Assembly: GCA_964579725.1 (NCBI GenBank)
Contig: CAZOHG010000008.1
Span: 1-64,000 of the forward strand
Direction: 5' to 3'
Source of the DNA: CAZOHG01 sp964579725
GTDB taxonomy: Bacteria > Zhuqueibacterota > JdFR-76 > BMS3Abin05
DNA length: 64,000 nucleotides
Notes under the pieces: generated by a model
Database searches by the model: none
What the model was told of the DNA's origin: nothing
What the model saw: the letters and a program-made list of their open reading frames with translations, nothing else
Translations under genes and position numbers: made by a program
In this document: in pieces, positions 17,712 through 27,321 of the stretch
Position numbering within the stretch: the stretch's first letter is position 1
How the letters are laid out: every line of letters begins with the position of its first letter

Positions 17712-19190
17712 TTAAACATCGGGGACAAAATCTTGAATATCCGAGAAATAGGGATTTTCAAAACGCGCGTATTCATCCAAAAAGGTTAATTTGACTGTTC
17801 CCGTCGGGCCGTTACGCTGCTTGCCGATAATAATTTCCGCAACGCCTTCTAATGAATTGCCCTCTTTGTCCATTTTCTCCCCGTAGCGTTCGGGGCGGTA
17901 AATAAAAATCACCACATCCGCGTCCTGTTCAATGGCGCCTGATTCGCGTAGGTCGGAAAGCATCGGCCGCTTGTCGCCGCTGCGCGATTCCACGGCGCGC
18001 GAAAGCTGGGACAAAGCCACCACGGGAATGTTGAGTTCCTTGGCCAGCGCTTTGAGCGACCGAGAAATAGCAGAAATTTCCTGTTGCCGGCTCTCGGAGT
18101 TTCGCGGTCCCTGAATCAGTTGCAAATAGTCAATAATGAGCATGCCCAATCCTTTGTCGGCTCGGAGTCGACGCGCCTTGGCACGCAACTCCAACAAACT
18201 GAGGCCTGGGGTGTCATCAATATAAATCGGCGCTTGCGCCAATCTCCCGACGACCATGCCCAACTTGGTAAAATCATCCTCGGCCAAACGCCCTGTCCGC
18301 AACAAATGGGAGTTGACGCGAGCCTCCGAGCACAACATTCGCATGGCAAGCTGGTAGTTGGCCATTTCCAAACTAAAAATGCCCACCGGCACATTGTGGT
18401 CAAGAGCGGCATTGCGGGCAATATTCAAACTAAAAGCTGTTTTCCCCATTGAGGGTCGGCCGGCAATAATAATAAAATCGGAACGTTGAAAACCGGACGT
18501 CATTTCGTCCAACTGGTCGAACCCTGTGGGCACGCCGGTCACACCGGAATCCCTCTTTTGCATTTCGCCGATTTCCTCAAACGTGTCGTGCAACACGTGG
18601 TCCAGGTCAACAAACCCTTTTCGGAGTCGGCGTTCCGAAAGAGCAAAAATGCGCTGCTCCGATCGGTCAATAATGTCGAATACGTTCTCGTCGGCCCGGT
18701 AACTGTCCTCCGTGATTTCCGCTGCCACGGTAATGAGCTGGCGCAGCAGGGCCTTTTCCAGAACGATCCGAGCGTAATGTTCCACATTGGCAGCCGTGGG
18801 GACACTTTCCGCCAATTCGGTCAGATAATACGCCCCGCCCACTTCGTCCAGCCAATTTTTCGGCGCATTTTCTTCCTTGGTCGAGGTATTAGAAAATTCG
18901 CTCGTGTGTTTTTTTAGCTCTTCCGAAATAGTCAGGATGTCCACCGGCTCGTTTCGATCGTACAAATCCACCGCTACCGAGTAGATTTTTCGGTGTGCAT
19001 CCAGGTAAAAGGATTCGGAATCCAGGATTTCCAGCACGCGCCCAATGGCCTCACGACTAAGCAACATGGCCCCTAAGACGGATTTTTCAGCATCCACTGC
19101 TTGCGGCGGCACGCGGTCGTAATTACCCGGGCGATTGGGGTCCCTCGGTTTCCGGCGATTAAACCTATTTTTTTGCAGACTCTCAAGCAT
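17712..19190 (-). CDS. dnaB: Replicative DNA helicase DnaB
   Basis: A 492-residue hexameric helicase. The N-terminal domain begins PPQAVDAEKSVLGAMLLSRE, and the RecA-like domain carries Walker A GRPSMGKTAFSLN, GIFSLEM, Walker B MLIIDYLQLI and the DnaB signature QLSRAVESRSGDKRPMLSDL. An insertion (FSNTSTKEENAPKNWLDE) in the N-terminal domain makes it slightly longer than the E. coli protein. The start is ATG 19190. No intein or frameshift is seen. The 192 bases upstream hold no gene I can support. Confidence 0.95.
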   Translation of the reverse strand: MLESLQKNRFNRRKPRDPNRPGNYDRVPPQAVDAEKSVLGAMLLSREAIGRVLEILDSESFYLDAHRKIYSVAVDLYDRNEPVDILTISEELKKHTSEFSNTSTKEENAPKNWLDEVGGAYYLTELAESVPTAANVEHYARIVLEKALLRQLITVAAEITEDSYRADENVFDIIDRSEQRIFALSERRLRKGFVDLDHVLHDTFEEIGEMQKRDSGVTGVPTGFDQLDEMTSGFQRSDFIIIAGRPSMGKTAFSLNIARNAALDHNVPVGIFSLEMANYQLAMRMLCSEARVNSHLLRTGRLAEDDFTKLGMVVGRLAQAPIYIDDTPGLSLLELRAKARRLRADKGLGMLIIDYLQLIQGPRNSESRQQEISAISRSLKALAKELNIPVVALSQLSRAVESRSGDKRPMLSDLRESGAIEQDADVVIFIYRPERYGEKMDKEGNSLEGVAEIIIGKQRNGPTGTVKLTFLDEYARFENPYFSDIQDFVPDV

Positions 19191-19382
19191 CGTTTAAACA
19201 ATTCATTTTGAAGGAACAGCTCTCAAAATTAGGGGATATAAAAACAGCCCCTTTTGTAAGCATTTATTTTTTCCGTTTTCCAAATTTCTTCACAGTTGTT
19301 TTGTTCCGGGTCGTGTTTGCCTTTGTTGTTTTCTCTCTTTTGCCCCAGTGGAACTCTCCTCCTTCGGAACAAACCACTCTCT

Positions 19383-20078
19383 TTATTCTCCCTTCGCAAT
19401 TTCCTCATCGTAGAGTTTTCGCAAAAACTGAACATCTTCCCACGCCGGGCGTTTCCAGTGCGGATTTCTGAGCAACGCCGCCGGGTGGTAGGTTACAATC
19501 AATTTAATGCCGTGGTAGTTGTGAACCTTTCCTCGCAATTGCGTCAGGGAGGCATTGGTTCGAAGAAGGGTCTGTCCCGCAATGCGTCCCAGGGCTAAAA
19601 TAAATTTGGGTCGAATAATGTCAATTTGTTTTTTAAGATACGGCTCGCACTTTTCCACTTCCGAAGGCAGCGGGTCACGATTGTTTGGAGGCCGGCACTT
19701 GACAATATTGGCAATGTAGACCTCTTCCCGCTTGAACCGAATGGCCTCCAAAATTTTATTCAACAGTTGGCCGGCACGCCCCACAAAGGGAACCCCGCTT
19801 AAATCTTCATCCCGACCCGGCGCTTCTCCAATAAGCATGAGATCGGCATTTTCGTTCCCGTCACCAAAAACCAAATGTGTGCGCGTGTCCCCCAAAGGGC
19901 ACCGGTGGCAATCCTTAATCGCCTCGTACAGCTCCCCCAGTGTTAATTCCTTTTTCTGAAAGGCCGCAATCAGGGCGTCCGCTTCGTCTTTCGCCATTAA
20001 AAATCCGTTACCGTACGTTTCTTTCTGCTGTTCCAGATACGTCACCAAGTCGGGCAGTATTTTCGCTACCTCTCCCAC
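19383..20078 (-). CDS. Type 4 uracil-DNA glycosylase (Fe-S)
   Basis: A 231-residue family 4 glycosylase that removes uracil from DNA. It has the four cysteines for a 4Fe-4S cluster (CHRC, VKCRPPNNRD, EKCEPYL), the catalytic segment LIGEAPGRDEDLSGVPFVG and the TYHPAALLR motif. The N-terminal 50 residues are a helical extension. The start is GTG 20078, 9 bases after coaBC, with AGGGG before it. Family 4 enzymes are common in thermophiles but not limited to them. Confidence 0.93.
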   Translation of the reverse strand: MGEVAKILPDLVTYLEQQKETYGNGFLMAKDEADALIAAFQKKELTLGELYEAIKDCHRCPLGDTRTHLVFGDGNENADLMLIGEAPGRDEDLSGVPFVGRAGQLLNKILEAIRFKREEVYIANIVKCRPPNNRDPLPSEVEKCEPYLKKQIDIIRPKFILALGRIAGQTLLRTNASLTQLRGKVHNYHGIKLIVTYHPAALLRNPHWKRPAWEDVQFLRKLYDEEIAKGE

Positions 20079-20086
20079 GAGTGCCC

Positions 20087-21301
20087 CTACTCTCCTTTTG
20101 TCAAAAGAATCTTCCGATATTCAACGACAATTTGCTGAGCCACCTCAAATTTTGACATTTTGGGAAGGGGAACGGGCTCTCTATCCGGAAAAATAAACCG
20201 CACAATATTGGTGTCCGAACCAAAGGCCGCCCCTTCCTGGGTGGGATTGTTTACCACAATCATATCGAGATTTTTTTCATTTAACTTTCGGCGCCCGTAT
20301 TCCATTTCACGCGTGGTTTCCACCGCGAAACCAATCAAAATTTGCCGCTCTTTTTTTCGCCCCATTTCTTTTAGAATGTCGGGTGTTTTTTCCAATTCCA
20401 GTTCAAGATTGTCCCCTGATTTTTTAATTTTCTCGGCAAAAACCTTTTTAGGGCGATAATCCGCCACCGCAGCCGCCATGACCACACCTTGAACCGCTGG
20501 GAAAACGTCCATGGCAGCGGCGTACATTTCCTGCGCCGTTTTGACCGAAATCAGACGAACGCCTGAAAAGGGTCGCAAAGCCGTGGGGCCTGAGATCAAT
20601 GTTACCGTTGCACCGCTTAAAGCAAAAGCTTCCGCCAGAGCGTAGCCCATTTTCCCGGAAGAGGCGTTCGTCAGAAAGCGAACCGGATCAACCGGTTCCC
20701 GAGTGGGTCCCGCTGTTACTAAAATCGACTGTCCTTCTAAGTCTTGGGTTCCGATTAGTTCTCGCTTGAAAACGTCCACTATGCGTTCTTTTTCGGCCAG
20801 GCGTCCCACGCCTTCCGTGTGACAGGCCAGCTCACCGCTGTCGGGCGGAACGAAACGATAACCCAATTTCTTCAAACGCGCCACGTTTTCCTGAAAAATG
20901 GGGTTTGTGTACATATCGGTGTTCATTGCCGGACAAAAAACGGTTTTGGGCGCCCCTGAAACCGTTACCATTGTAGACAACAAATCGTCTGCAATGCCGT
21001 GGGCTACTTTGGCGATAAAATTGGCCGTCGCCGGACAAATGAATACCCGGTCCACTTCGCGCGGGATGTCAATGTGACGCGTTCCCACCGGTTTGCCGCT
21101 CGGAAACATTTCCGTCAAAACCTCTCGGTCTGACAAGGTTTCAAAGGTAAGCGGAGACACGAATTTCTGGGCGGAACGCGTCATGGCTACCTGTACGTCG
21201 GCGCCTTGCTTTTTGAGTTCACGAATGAGTTCACACGCCTTGTACGCAGCAATTCCGCCTGTTACCCCAAAGAGAACCTTTTTTCCCTCAAATATGTGCA
21301 T
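20087..21301 (-). CDS. coaBC: Phosphopantothenoylcysteine decarboxylase / phosphopantothenate-cysteine ligase
   Basis: A 404-residue bifunctional enzyme for two steps of coenzyme A synthesis. The CoaC flavoprotein half has VLFGVTGGIAAYKACELIRE, an FMN-binding region and PAMNTDMY, with the substrate-clamp cysteine in ELACHTEGVGRLAE. The CoaB half has LVTAGPTREPVDPVRFLTNA, SSGKMGYALA and AAVADYRPK with AEKIKK. The frame is open 13 codons upstream from a TTG, but ATG 21301 begins exactly at the CoaC strand and is chosen. It follows rpoZ by 44 bases. Confidence 0.94.
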   Translation of the reverse strand: MHIFEGKKVLFGVTGGIAAYKACELIRELKKQGADVQVAMTRSAQKFVSPLTFETLSDREVLTEMFPSGKPVGTRHIDIPREVDRVFICPATANFIAKVAHGIADDLLSTMVTVSGAPKTVFCPAMNTDMYTNPIFQENVARLKKLGYRFVPPDSGELACHTEGVGRLAEKERIVDVFKRELIGTQDLEGQSILVTAGPTREPVDPVRFLTNASSGKMGYALAEAFALSGATVTLISGPTALRPFSGVRLISVKTAQEMYAAAMDVFPAVQGVVMAAAVADYRPKKVFAEKIKKSGDNLELELEKTPDILKEMGRKKERQILIGFAVETTREMEYGRRKLNEKNLDMIVVNNPTQEGAAFGSDTNIVRFIFPDREPVPLPKMSKFEVAQQIVVEYRKILLTKGE

Positions 21302-21345
21302 AAAAACGGGCTTTCTCGGCTTCCAATCGGTCTTGAGCAAAAGCG

Positions 21346-21633
21346 CTACGTATTCTCGCCTTCGGGATATTTAATTTCCAATTTTCCTTGAAGATATTCC
21401 TCAATGGCCTGTCGCGTTGGTTTCACCTTTCGCTCGTAGACCTGGTTTTCCATCGGATGAAAATTTAGCGCATCTTCAAAATCGTCGTAATCCTCGTTGG
21501 TGTCGATTTCCATGTGCAGTTTGGCGCGACGCTCTTCGTTGATCTGCCGCGCTCGCTTTGCCAGGGCGACTACCAATTCGTAAATATTGCTATTGCGTTT
21601 TTTAATCTCATCCAATGGCAGCGTTTCAACCAT
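21346..21633 (-). CDS. rpoZ: RNA polymerase omega subunit
   Basis: A 95-residue protein matching the omega/Rpb6 fold: NIYELVVALAKRARQINEER, where LVVALAKRARQI is the conserved core helix. An acidic stretch and KVKPTRQAIEEYLQGKLEI follow, the usual end of omega in FCB bacteria. Omega helps RNA polymerase assemble and can bind ppGpp. ATG 21633 is chosen over an upstream TTG because AGGAGG stands at the right distance. Location between gmk and coaBC is the classical gene order. Confidence 0.9.
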   Translation of the reverse strand: MVETLPLDEIKKRNSNIYELVVALAKRARQINEERRAKLHMEIDTNEDYDDFEDALNFHPMENQVYERKVKPTRQAIEEYLQGKLEIKYPEGENT

Positions 21634-21665
21634 GTAAAACAACCTCCTTTTGACAAACTTCTTTC

Positions 21666-22262
21666 CTAATTACTGTGTTTTTTTTGAACGGACATTCGTT
21701 CCAAATTCAAGTCAATGAGTTGAATAACCTTTTTGACGGTCTCTTCGAAATCATTGTTAATGAGAATGACATCGTACTCTTTGGCTCGCGCCATTTCCTT
21801 TGGAATCCGTTCCAACCGCTTTTTAATTTGCGCCTCGGTTTCCGTTGAACGTCCTTTGAGACGGGCAATCAGAACATCCAAAGACGGGGGCATTAGAAAT
21901 ATCAACAACGAGTGTTCAGGGTACAATTTTTTGATTTGCAAGCCCCCGTCCACGTCAATGTCCAACAGCACCACCTTTCCGGCGGACAATTGAGTCTCAA
22001 GCGCCGATTTAGGTGTGCCGTAAAGATGGCCGTGCACTTCAGCCCATTCCACAAAATCGTCGGCTTGAATGCGTTCTTTGAATGCGTCGCGCGTCAAAAA
22101 GTAATAATCCTGTCCGTCCACCTCGTGGCCCCGCCTGGGCCGGGTAGTCGCGGATACGGAATAGCCGAAATCCGGACGCCGCCTGAGTACCTCACGAATG
22201 ACCGAGGTTTTCCCACCACCTGAGGGCGAAGAAAGCACGCACAGCAGTCCTTTGCCACCCAA
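21666..22262 (-). CDS. gmk: Guanylate kinase
   Basis: A 198-residue kinase converting GMP to GDP. The P-loop is SSPSGGGKTSVIREVL, followed by the GMP-binding part SVSATTRPRRGHEVDGQDYYF and VVLLDIDVDGG. The C-terminal half has RLKGRSTETEAQIKKRL with the lid arginines. An in-frame TGA, the stop of remA, lies only four codons before TTG 22262; no ATG or GTG exists between them, so TTG must be the start. It is directly downstream of remA. Confidence 0.95.
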   Translation of the reverse strand: MGGKGLLCVLSSPSGGGKTSVIREVLRRRPDFGYSVSATTRPRRGHEVDGQDYYFLTRDAFKERIQADDFVEWAEVHGHLYGTPKSALETQLSAGKVVLLDIDVDGGLQIKKLYPEHSLLIFLMPPSLDVLIARLKGRSTETEAQIKKRLERIPKEMARAKEYDVILINNDFEETVKKVIQLIDLNLERMSVQKKHSN

Positions 22263-22271
22263 TCTATTCGC

Positions 22272-22523
22272 TCAATCCTTGTTGGATTCTCGAATGCGCT
22301 GTGCCAGCGTGTCTGCCGAATTGGTGGACAAAATAACATGATCACTGTCCGTCACGATGACCGATTTTGTCCGCTTGCCCAGGGTCGCGTCAATTAGTTT
22401 TCCCTTTTCACGGGCTTGATTAATCATTAATTTTACCGGCCGCGAATGGGGTGAAACAATCGCAATAATTCGATTTTTTGCCACAATATTTTTGTAGCCG
22501 ATGCTGATCATTTGGTAATCCAA
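22272..22523 (-). CDS. remA: RemA-like regulatory protein (DUF370)
   Basis: An 83-residue protein of the RemA/YlzA family. It keeps ISIGYKNIVAKNRIIAIVSP, KLIDATLGKRTKSVIV and DSDHVILS, the three conserved blocks. In Bacillus subtilis RemA binds DNA and activates matrix and osmoprotection genes; outside Firmicutes its role is less clear. I chose TTG 22523: AAGGAG lies six bases before it, and the resulting N-terminus (MDYQMIS before IGYKN) has exactly the length of B. subtilis RemA. The internal ATG at 22511 would have poor spacing. The neighbours yicC and gmk are the common context. Confidence 0.9.
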   Translation of the reverse strand: MDYQMISIGYKNIVAKNRIIAIVSPHSRPVKLMINQAREKGKLIDATLGKRTKSVIVTDSDHVILSTNSADTLAQRIRESNKD

Positions 22524-22655
22524 GGTAGTCTCCTTCCATTTTTGGTCAATCGCACACAACACTCACACACCACTTCGGAATCGCTTCCGAAACCTTTTTC
22601 CACCCAACCAACGACGGCCCGGCCTCACAGGTAATTGTAAAAACGTCGTTTTTTA

Positions 22656-23534
22656 TTACTCTATGTTTTGGATTTGTTCCCGAATTTTTTCAATCTCTTC
22701 TTTCATAAAAACCGCCCGATGCGAAATTTCCGAACAGTTTGCTTTGGATCCAATCGTGTTTACCTCGCGGTTCATTTCCTGAAGCAGGAAGTTTAACTTC
22801 CGTCCCACCAATTCGTCGGAATCCACTAGATCCAAAAAAAGGCCAGTGTGACTTTTAAACCGCACACATTCCTCCGTAACGTCCAGACGGTCAGCCAGCA
22901 GGGCAATTTCCGTCTCCAGGCGGTTGCTGTCCACCTGCGGCGTTTCCAGAATCTCGGCCAGGCGCTTTTTCAGGGCGTCGTATTCTTGAGGAACATGTTC
23001 TTTGGAAATGATTTCAATCTCCTCGACGAAATTATTGAGCCGGGCCACGCGCTTCCGCACATCTTCGGCCAAATTCATGCCCTCATTCCGCCGCATGAGC
23101 GTCAGACTTTCGAACGCCTGAATCAGAGCTTTTTGCGTGCATTCCCAGGATTCCGGAATCTCCTCGTCCGGGTCCCCGGACATAAAGATATCCGAAAATT
23201 GCAGCAAATGCTCCAGGCGAATCGGTTCGTCCATCCCTGTGCACTCCCGCAATTCATCCAATAATTTTCGGTATGCCAGCGCCGTGTCTCGATCCAATTG
23301 AATGCCCAGATTTTCCGGATTTACGGATTTTAGGGCTATATAAATGCTGAGTCGTCCTCTTGTAATATAGCGACGCGCCACTTCTTTGATTTGTTGCTCG
23401 TAGGTGGACAACGAACGCGGCATTCGCAGGGTAACATCCAGAAAACGATTGTTTACCGAACGCACTTCCACGACCACTTCCAAATCCTGACTTTTACACT
23501 CTCCCCTCCCAAATCCGGTCATACTAACTAACAT
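22656..23534 (-). CDS. yicC: YicC-family endoribonuclease
   Basis: A 292-residue protein. The N-terminal signature SMTGFGRGE and VEVRSVNNRFLDVTLRMP are those of the YicC/YloC family, as is the C-terminal SNRLETEIALLADRLDVTEE with GRKLNFLLQEMNREVNTIGSK. Members are RNases that cut structured RNA and affect small-RNA turnover. Two ATGs are three codons apart; 23534 is chosen because AAAGGA is one base from the upstream ATG but about ten from this one. The stop lies 132 bases before the remA start. Confidence 0.92.
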   Translation of the reverse strand: MLVSMTGFGRGECKSQDLEVVVEVRSVNNRFLDVTLRMPRSLSTYEQQIKEVARRYITRGRLSIYIALKSVNPENLGIQLDRDTALAYRKLLDELRECTGMDEPIRLEHLLQFSDIFMSGDPDEEIPESWECTQKALIQAFESLTLMRRNEGMNLAEDVRKRVARLNNFVEEIEIISKEHVPQEYDALKKRLAEILETPQVDSNRLETEIALLADRLDVTEECVRFKSHTGLFLDLVDSDELVGRKLNFLLQEMNREVNTIGSKANCSEISHRAVFMKEEIEKIREQIQNIE

Positions 23535-23549
23535 TCGGACCATTTCCTT

Positions 23550-24578
23550 TCAACGGCGTTTAAAACGGGCATCCTCAAAAGTTAATGCCAGTGAAATTTG
23601 GTGCGTATTCCCCAAATCTTTGTGCGACAAAAAGGCATAATCTATGTTTAGCCGAGGCAGATGAAACCCGGCACCCGCGGAAAAATGCCCGGCACTGCTA
23701 CCCACCCGAAAATACAGCAAATGCTTGAAAGCAAGCTCAGCTCCGGGGTGAAAATCAAAGCTAACCCCACCCACATGGACTTGAGCCCCGTACCGAATCC
23801 CTTCAAACTGCGTCACAACATCCAGGGTCGGTAACAACCGAAATTTGTAAAAATGAACGGGGTACACGCCTCCCCAGCGCAGGGTCGGGACAATAAGCTC
23901 CGTACGCCCGGTGTCCCAGGCCAAAAAAGTAGTCGTTGCGTCCTGCAAATTGGCACCGACCCACAGATTTCGCCACGGGTTTCCCTGAATTCCGAAGTCA
24001 AATCCAAGTCCCCAGGCAGAATGGGAGGCCACGCCTTTGTAAGCAATTTTCACATTTCCGCCGTAAAACCAGCCCGGCCTCCAGGCCCGGGCGTACGAGA
24101 GGTACGCTACGTAGTCAATGTACTGCGTCAGTGATTTTTGAAACGGCATGTTGCGCACTTTATTGCCGTTGGCATCTTCAAACACAGCCCCCACCGGAAG
24201 AGACGGGTTGGGGACAGCCGTAATGGGAATGTCGTCTACGCCGGAACGCACCAAACTAAATGCCAGCGTGGCTTTTTCACCAAAAGGCTTGGCAATCCCC
24301 AAAAAATCATATTTCACAATACCACTAAAACGCTCCACATGCATGAGATTAAGCTGCGGATAATTCATGCGCGCCAAGCCGGCAGGATTCCAATAGGCCG
24401 CTGTGCCATCGGCCGTCAGGGCGGTGTACGCCCCTCCCATTCCCAATGCACGCGCTCCAACGCCGTTGGACATAAAATCTCCGGCATATTTGGCCACAGA
24501 AATCCCCCCTGCCTGCGCCTGCGGCAGGACAATCACGCTAAAAACAAGCCCCAACAAGAAGGTCAGGCGATTTTTCAT
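23550..24578 (-). CDS. Outer-membrane beta-barrel protein, PorV/UPF0164-like
   Basis: A 342-residue exported protein. The signal peptide is RLTFLLGLVFSVIVLPQAQAG. The mature N-terminus has GVGARALGMGGAYTALTADG then AAYWNPAGLARM, the hallmark of PorV-like proteins of the FadL fold found through the FCB group. The rest reads as alternating beta strands, and the chain ends ALTFEDARFKRR. In Bacteroidetes PorV works with type IX secretion, but no other T9SS gene is in the window, so no such role is claimed. ATG 24578 has AAAGGAACGG before it; an upstream TTG was rejected. Confidence 0.82.
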   Translation of the reverse strand: MKNRLTFLLGLVFSVIVLPQAQAGGISVAKYAGDFMSNGVGARALGMGGAYTALTADGTAAYWNPAGLARMNYPQLNLMHVERFSGIVKYDFLGIAKPFGEKATLAFSLVRSGVDDIPITAVPNPSLPVGAVFEDANGNKVRNMPFQKSLTQYIDYVAYLSYARAWRPGWFYGGNVKIAYKGVASHSAWGLGFDFGIQGNPWRNLWVGANLQDATTTFLAWDTGRTELIVPTLRWGGVYPVHFYKFRLLPTLDVVTQFEGIRYGAQVHVGGVSFDFHPGAELAFKHLLYFRVGSSAGHFSAGAGFHLPRLNIDYAFLSHKDLGNTHQISLALTFEDARFKRR

Positions 24579-24652
24579 AAAGCCGTTCCTTTTCAATATT
24601 TTTAATATTTATATAAATTTATGATAAATTGTGGCATTTGTCAATAGAAAAC

Positions 24653-27280
24653 TCATTTTTTATTTTGATTTTGACTGCCAATAGATTGTTTGAGTTCGTT
24701 CAATTTGAGCAACGCCTCTAACGGGGTCAGATTGTTCACGTCGATTTCCCCTAACTTTTTCCGGAGCTCACCGTCCACCGGCTCAAAAAGGCTTAATTGA
24801 ACCGCACGGGGTTGGGGACCTTTTCGATGGCGGGCCAATTTGGGCGTTTTGTTAGGAGCCAAAACATTGGCTTCCAAATTGGCCAAAACCTCTTTGGCGC
24901 GTGCAATCACTTCGCCCGGCAATCCGGCCAGGCGCGCCACCTGAATGCCGTAGCTCTGGTCACTCCCGCCCGGCACAATTTTGCGCAGGAAGATAATTTT
25001 GTCCCCCCATTCCTTGACGGAGACATTGTAATTTTTAACCCGCGGCAAAATAAGTTCCAATTCCGTGAGTTCGTGGTAATGGGTGGCGAAAAGCGTTTTG
25101 GCCGCTACGCTTGGCGTGTTGTGCAAATATTCCACCACACTCCAGGCAATGGAAAGCCCATCAAAAGTACTGGTTCCCCGGCCTATTTCATCCAAAAGAA
25201 GCAAGCTTTTCTCAGTGGCATTGTTCAAAATATTGGCCATTTCGTTCATTTCCACTAAAAACGTACTTTCTCCCCCGGCCAAATTGTCGGAAGCCCCCAC
25301 ACGGGTAAAAATCCGGTCCACCACCCCGATTTCAGCAGCGTCCGCCGGCACGAAACTTCCCATTTGAGCCAATAGAACAATCAAGCCCACCTGCCGAATG
25401 TAGGTGGATTTTCCGGCCATGTTCGGCCCCGTAATAACCAAAATCTGGTGACTCTCGTTGTTCAATTCCGTGTCGTTTGGAATAAAGGTGTCCCCTACGG
25501 GCAAAAGCGTTTCCACCACCGGATGCCGCCCGTTCTTAATGGTGATTTTGTCCGTGGTGTTCACCCTGGGCTTTACATATTTTTGTGTTTCAGCCACGAC
25601 GGACAGCGACAGCAACGTGTCCAATTGGGCAATAAGTTGGGCGTTTTTTTGAATGCTCGGAGCGTGCCGCGCCACCTGAGTTCGAAGGGCGTCAAAAAGC
25701 TCGTATTCCAGCGACGCCATTTTTTCCTGCGCCCCCAAAATTTTTTCTTCGTACTCCTTTAGCTCCGGCGTAATGAAGCGCTCGGCATTCACCAGCGTTT
25801 GTTTACGGATGTACGTCTCGGGGACTTTGCTCAGGTGGGGCTTGGTCACTTCGATGTAGTACCCGAAAACCTTGTTGTAACCGATTTTAAGCGAAGGGAT
25901 CCCGGTCCGTTCGCGTTCTACACTTTGGAGATTGGCAATCCATTTTTTACCGGAGGTTGCGATTTCCCGGAGCTCGTCCAATTCGGCGCTGTACCCTTTT
26001 CGAATAATGCCCCCGTCCGTAATGCTTAAAGGCGGATTTTCTTCCAATGCTCGGGCGATTTCTTCACTCAGTGCCGTAAGAGGCTCCAGAGCCTCGCGGA
26101 TTTCCCGAAGTAAACGGGCTTCCAAGGGCTCCACAATGGTTTTGAGATCGGGAATTATTTCCAGAGAGCGCCGAATGGCGACCAAATCGCGCCCATTGGC
26201 CCGGTGTGTGCCGGCGCGGGAGACCAGCCGTTCCAGATCAGCCATTCCCTTCAATCGCTCCAGAAGAGCCTTTTGGATTTTGGTGTGCTGCACAAAATCC
26301 TCCACAGCGTCTAAACGCGCCTGAATTTTCGACACGTCCCGCAACGGATTTTGTACCCACTGGCGCAACAGGCGTCCACCCATTGGCGTCACCGTGCGGT
26401 CCAGAACGGAAAAAAGACTGCCTTCACGCCCGCCATTGGAAAGTGTCTCCAAAATCTCCAGATTGCGAAGCGTGGCCGGGTCTAAAATCATGAACTCACC
26501 GGGATCGTAACGCCGAATGCGATTAATATGCGCCAGTTCGTTTTTCTGATTTTCCTTAAGGTAAGAAAGAGCCGCGCCTGCCGCACCAAGGCCAACCGTC
26601 AACGCCTCAATTCCGAATCCTTTTAAAGAGGCTGTTTTAAAATGCTCGGTCAGGGTTTCGTAAGCGTATTGCCGGGAAAAAAGCCAATCGGCCAGAGATG
26701 TGACCGTAAAATTGGGAATATTTCGAACATGCGACTGAAAAAAGGAAAGCTGGTCTTCCGAAACCAGCACTTCCGCCGGACGAGCATTGAGAACCATTTC
26801 CTCGACCGATTCAACAGGAAATTCGGAGACCACAAATTCTCCGGTGGAAAGATCAACCTTGGAAAACCCGCAGACCTTTTTCCTAAAATACAGAGCAACG
26901 AGGTAATTGTTTCGTTTGCTTTCCAACAGGTTGTCGGCCAGAATACTCCCCGGCGTCACGATTTCAGTCACAGCACGTTTGACGAGTTTTTTGGCCTTTT
27001 TCGGGTCTTCCACCTGATCGCAAATGGCCACTTTGTATCCGGCTTTGACCATTTTTGCCAGGTAACCCTCCAGGGCGTGGTGCGGAAATCCGGCCAGGGG
27101 CACGTTTCCGGCTGCACCGTGCCCGCGCGAAGTCAGCGTAAGCCCCAGTACACGCGAAGCAATCTTGGCGTCATCGTAAAAAAGCTCGTAAAAATCCCCC
27201 ATACGAAAAAAGAGAATTTTACCTTTTTGTTGATTTTTGACGGCCCAATATTGCTCCATCAAAGGGGTATTTTCAGCCAT
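24653..27280 (-). CDS. mutS: DNA mismatch repair protein MutS
   Basis: An 875-residue MutS1. The mismatch-binding domain has FFRMGDFYELFYDDA, including the Phe-x-Glu pair that wedges into mismatched DNA. The ATPase domain has Walker A TGPNMAGKSTYIRQVG, the signature STFLVEMNEMANIL and Walker B LLLLDEIGRGTST. The C-terminal dimerisation helix (NNLTPLEALLKLNELKQ) is present. ATG 27280 begins with the standard N-terminus (LMEQYWAVKN); an upstream TTG was rejected. It follows the methionine-cycle fusion gene by 41 bases on the same strand. Confidence 0.96.
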   Translation of the reverse strand: MAENTPLMEQYWAVKNQQKGKILFFRMGDFYELFYDDAKIASRVLGLTLTSRGHGAAGNVPLAGFPHHALEGYLAKMVKAGYKVAICDQVEDPKKAKKLVKRAVTEIVTPGSILADNLLESKRNNYLVALYFRKKVCGFSKVDLSTGEFVVSEFPVESVEEMVLNARPAEVLVSEDQLSFFQSHVRNIPNFTVTSLADWLFSRQYAYETLTEHFKTASLKGFGIEALTVGLGAAGAALSYLKENQKNELAHINRIRRYDPGEFMILDPATLRNLEILETLSNGGREGSLFSVLDRTVTPMGGRLLRQWVQNPLRDVSKIQARLDAVEDFVQHTKIQKALLERLKGMADLERLVSRAGTHRANGRDLVAIRRSLEIIPDLKTIVEPLEARLLREIREALEPLTALSEEIARALEENPPLSITDGGIIRKGYSAELDELREIATSGKKWIANLQSVERERTGIPSLKIGYNKVFGYYIEVTKPHLSKVPETYIRKQTLVNAERFITPELKEYEEKILGAQEKMASLEYELFDALRTQVARHAPSIQKNAQLIAQLDTLLSLSVVAETQKYVKPRVNTTDKITIKNGRHPVVETLLPVGDTFIPNDTELNNESHQILVITGPNMAGKSTYIRQVGLIVLLAQMGSFVPADAAEIGVVDRIFTRVGASDNLAGGESTFLVEMNEMANILNNATEKSLLLLDEIGRGTSTFDGLSIAWSVVEYLHNTPSVAAKTLFATHYHELTELELILPRVKNYNVSVKEWGDKIIFLRKIVPGGSDQSYGIQVARLAGLPGEVIARAKEVLANLEANVLAPNKTPKLARHRKGPQPRAVQLSLFEPVDGELRKKLGEIDVNNLTPLEALLKLNELKQSIGSQNQNKK

Positions 27281-27321
27281 TTTATTTTTTTCTTTCACCC
27301 TCAAAACCAAACGGGTCTTTT

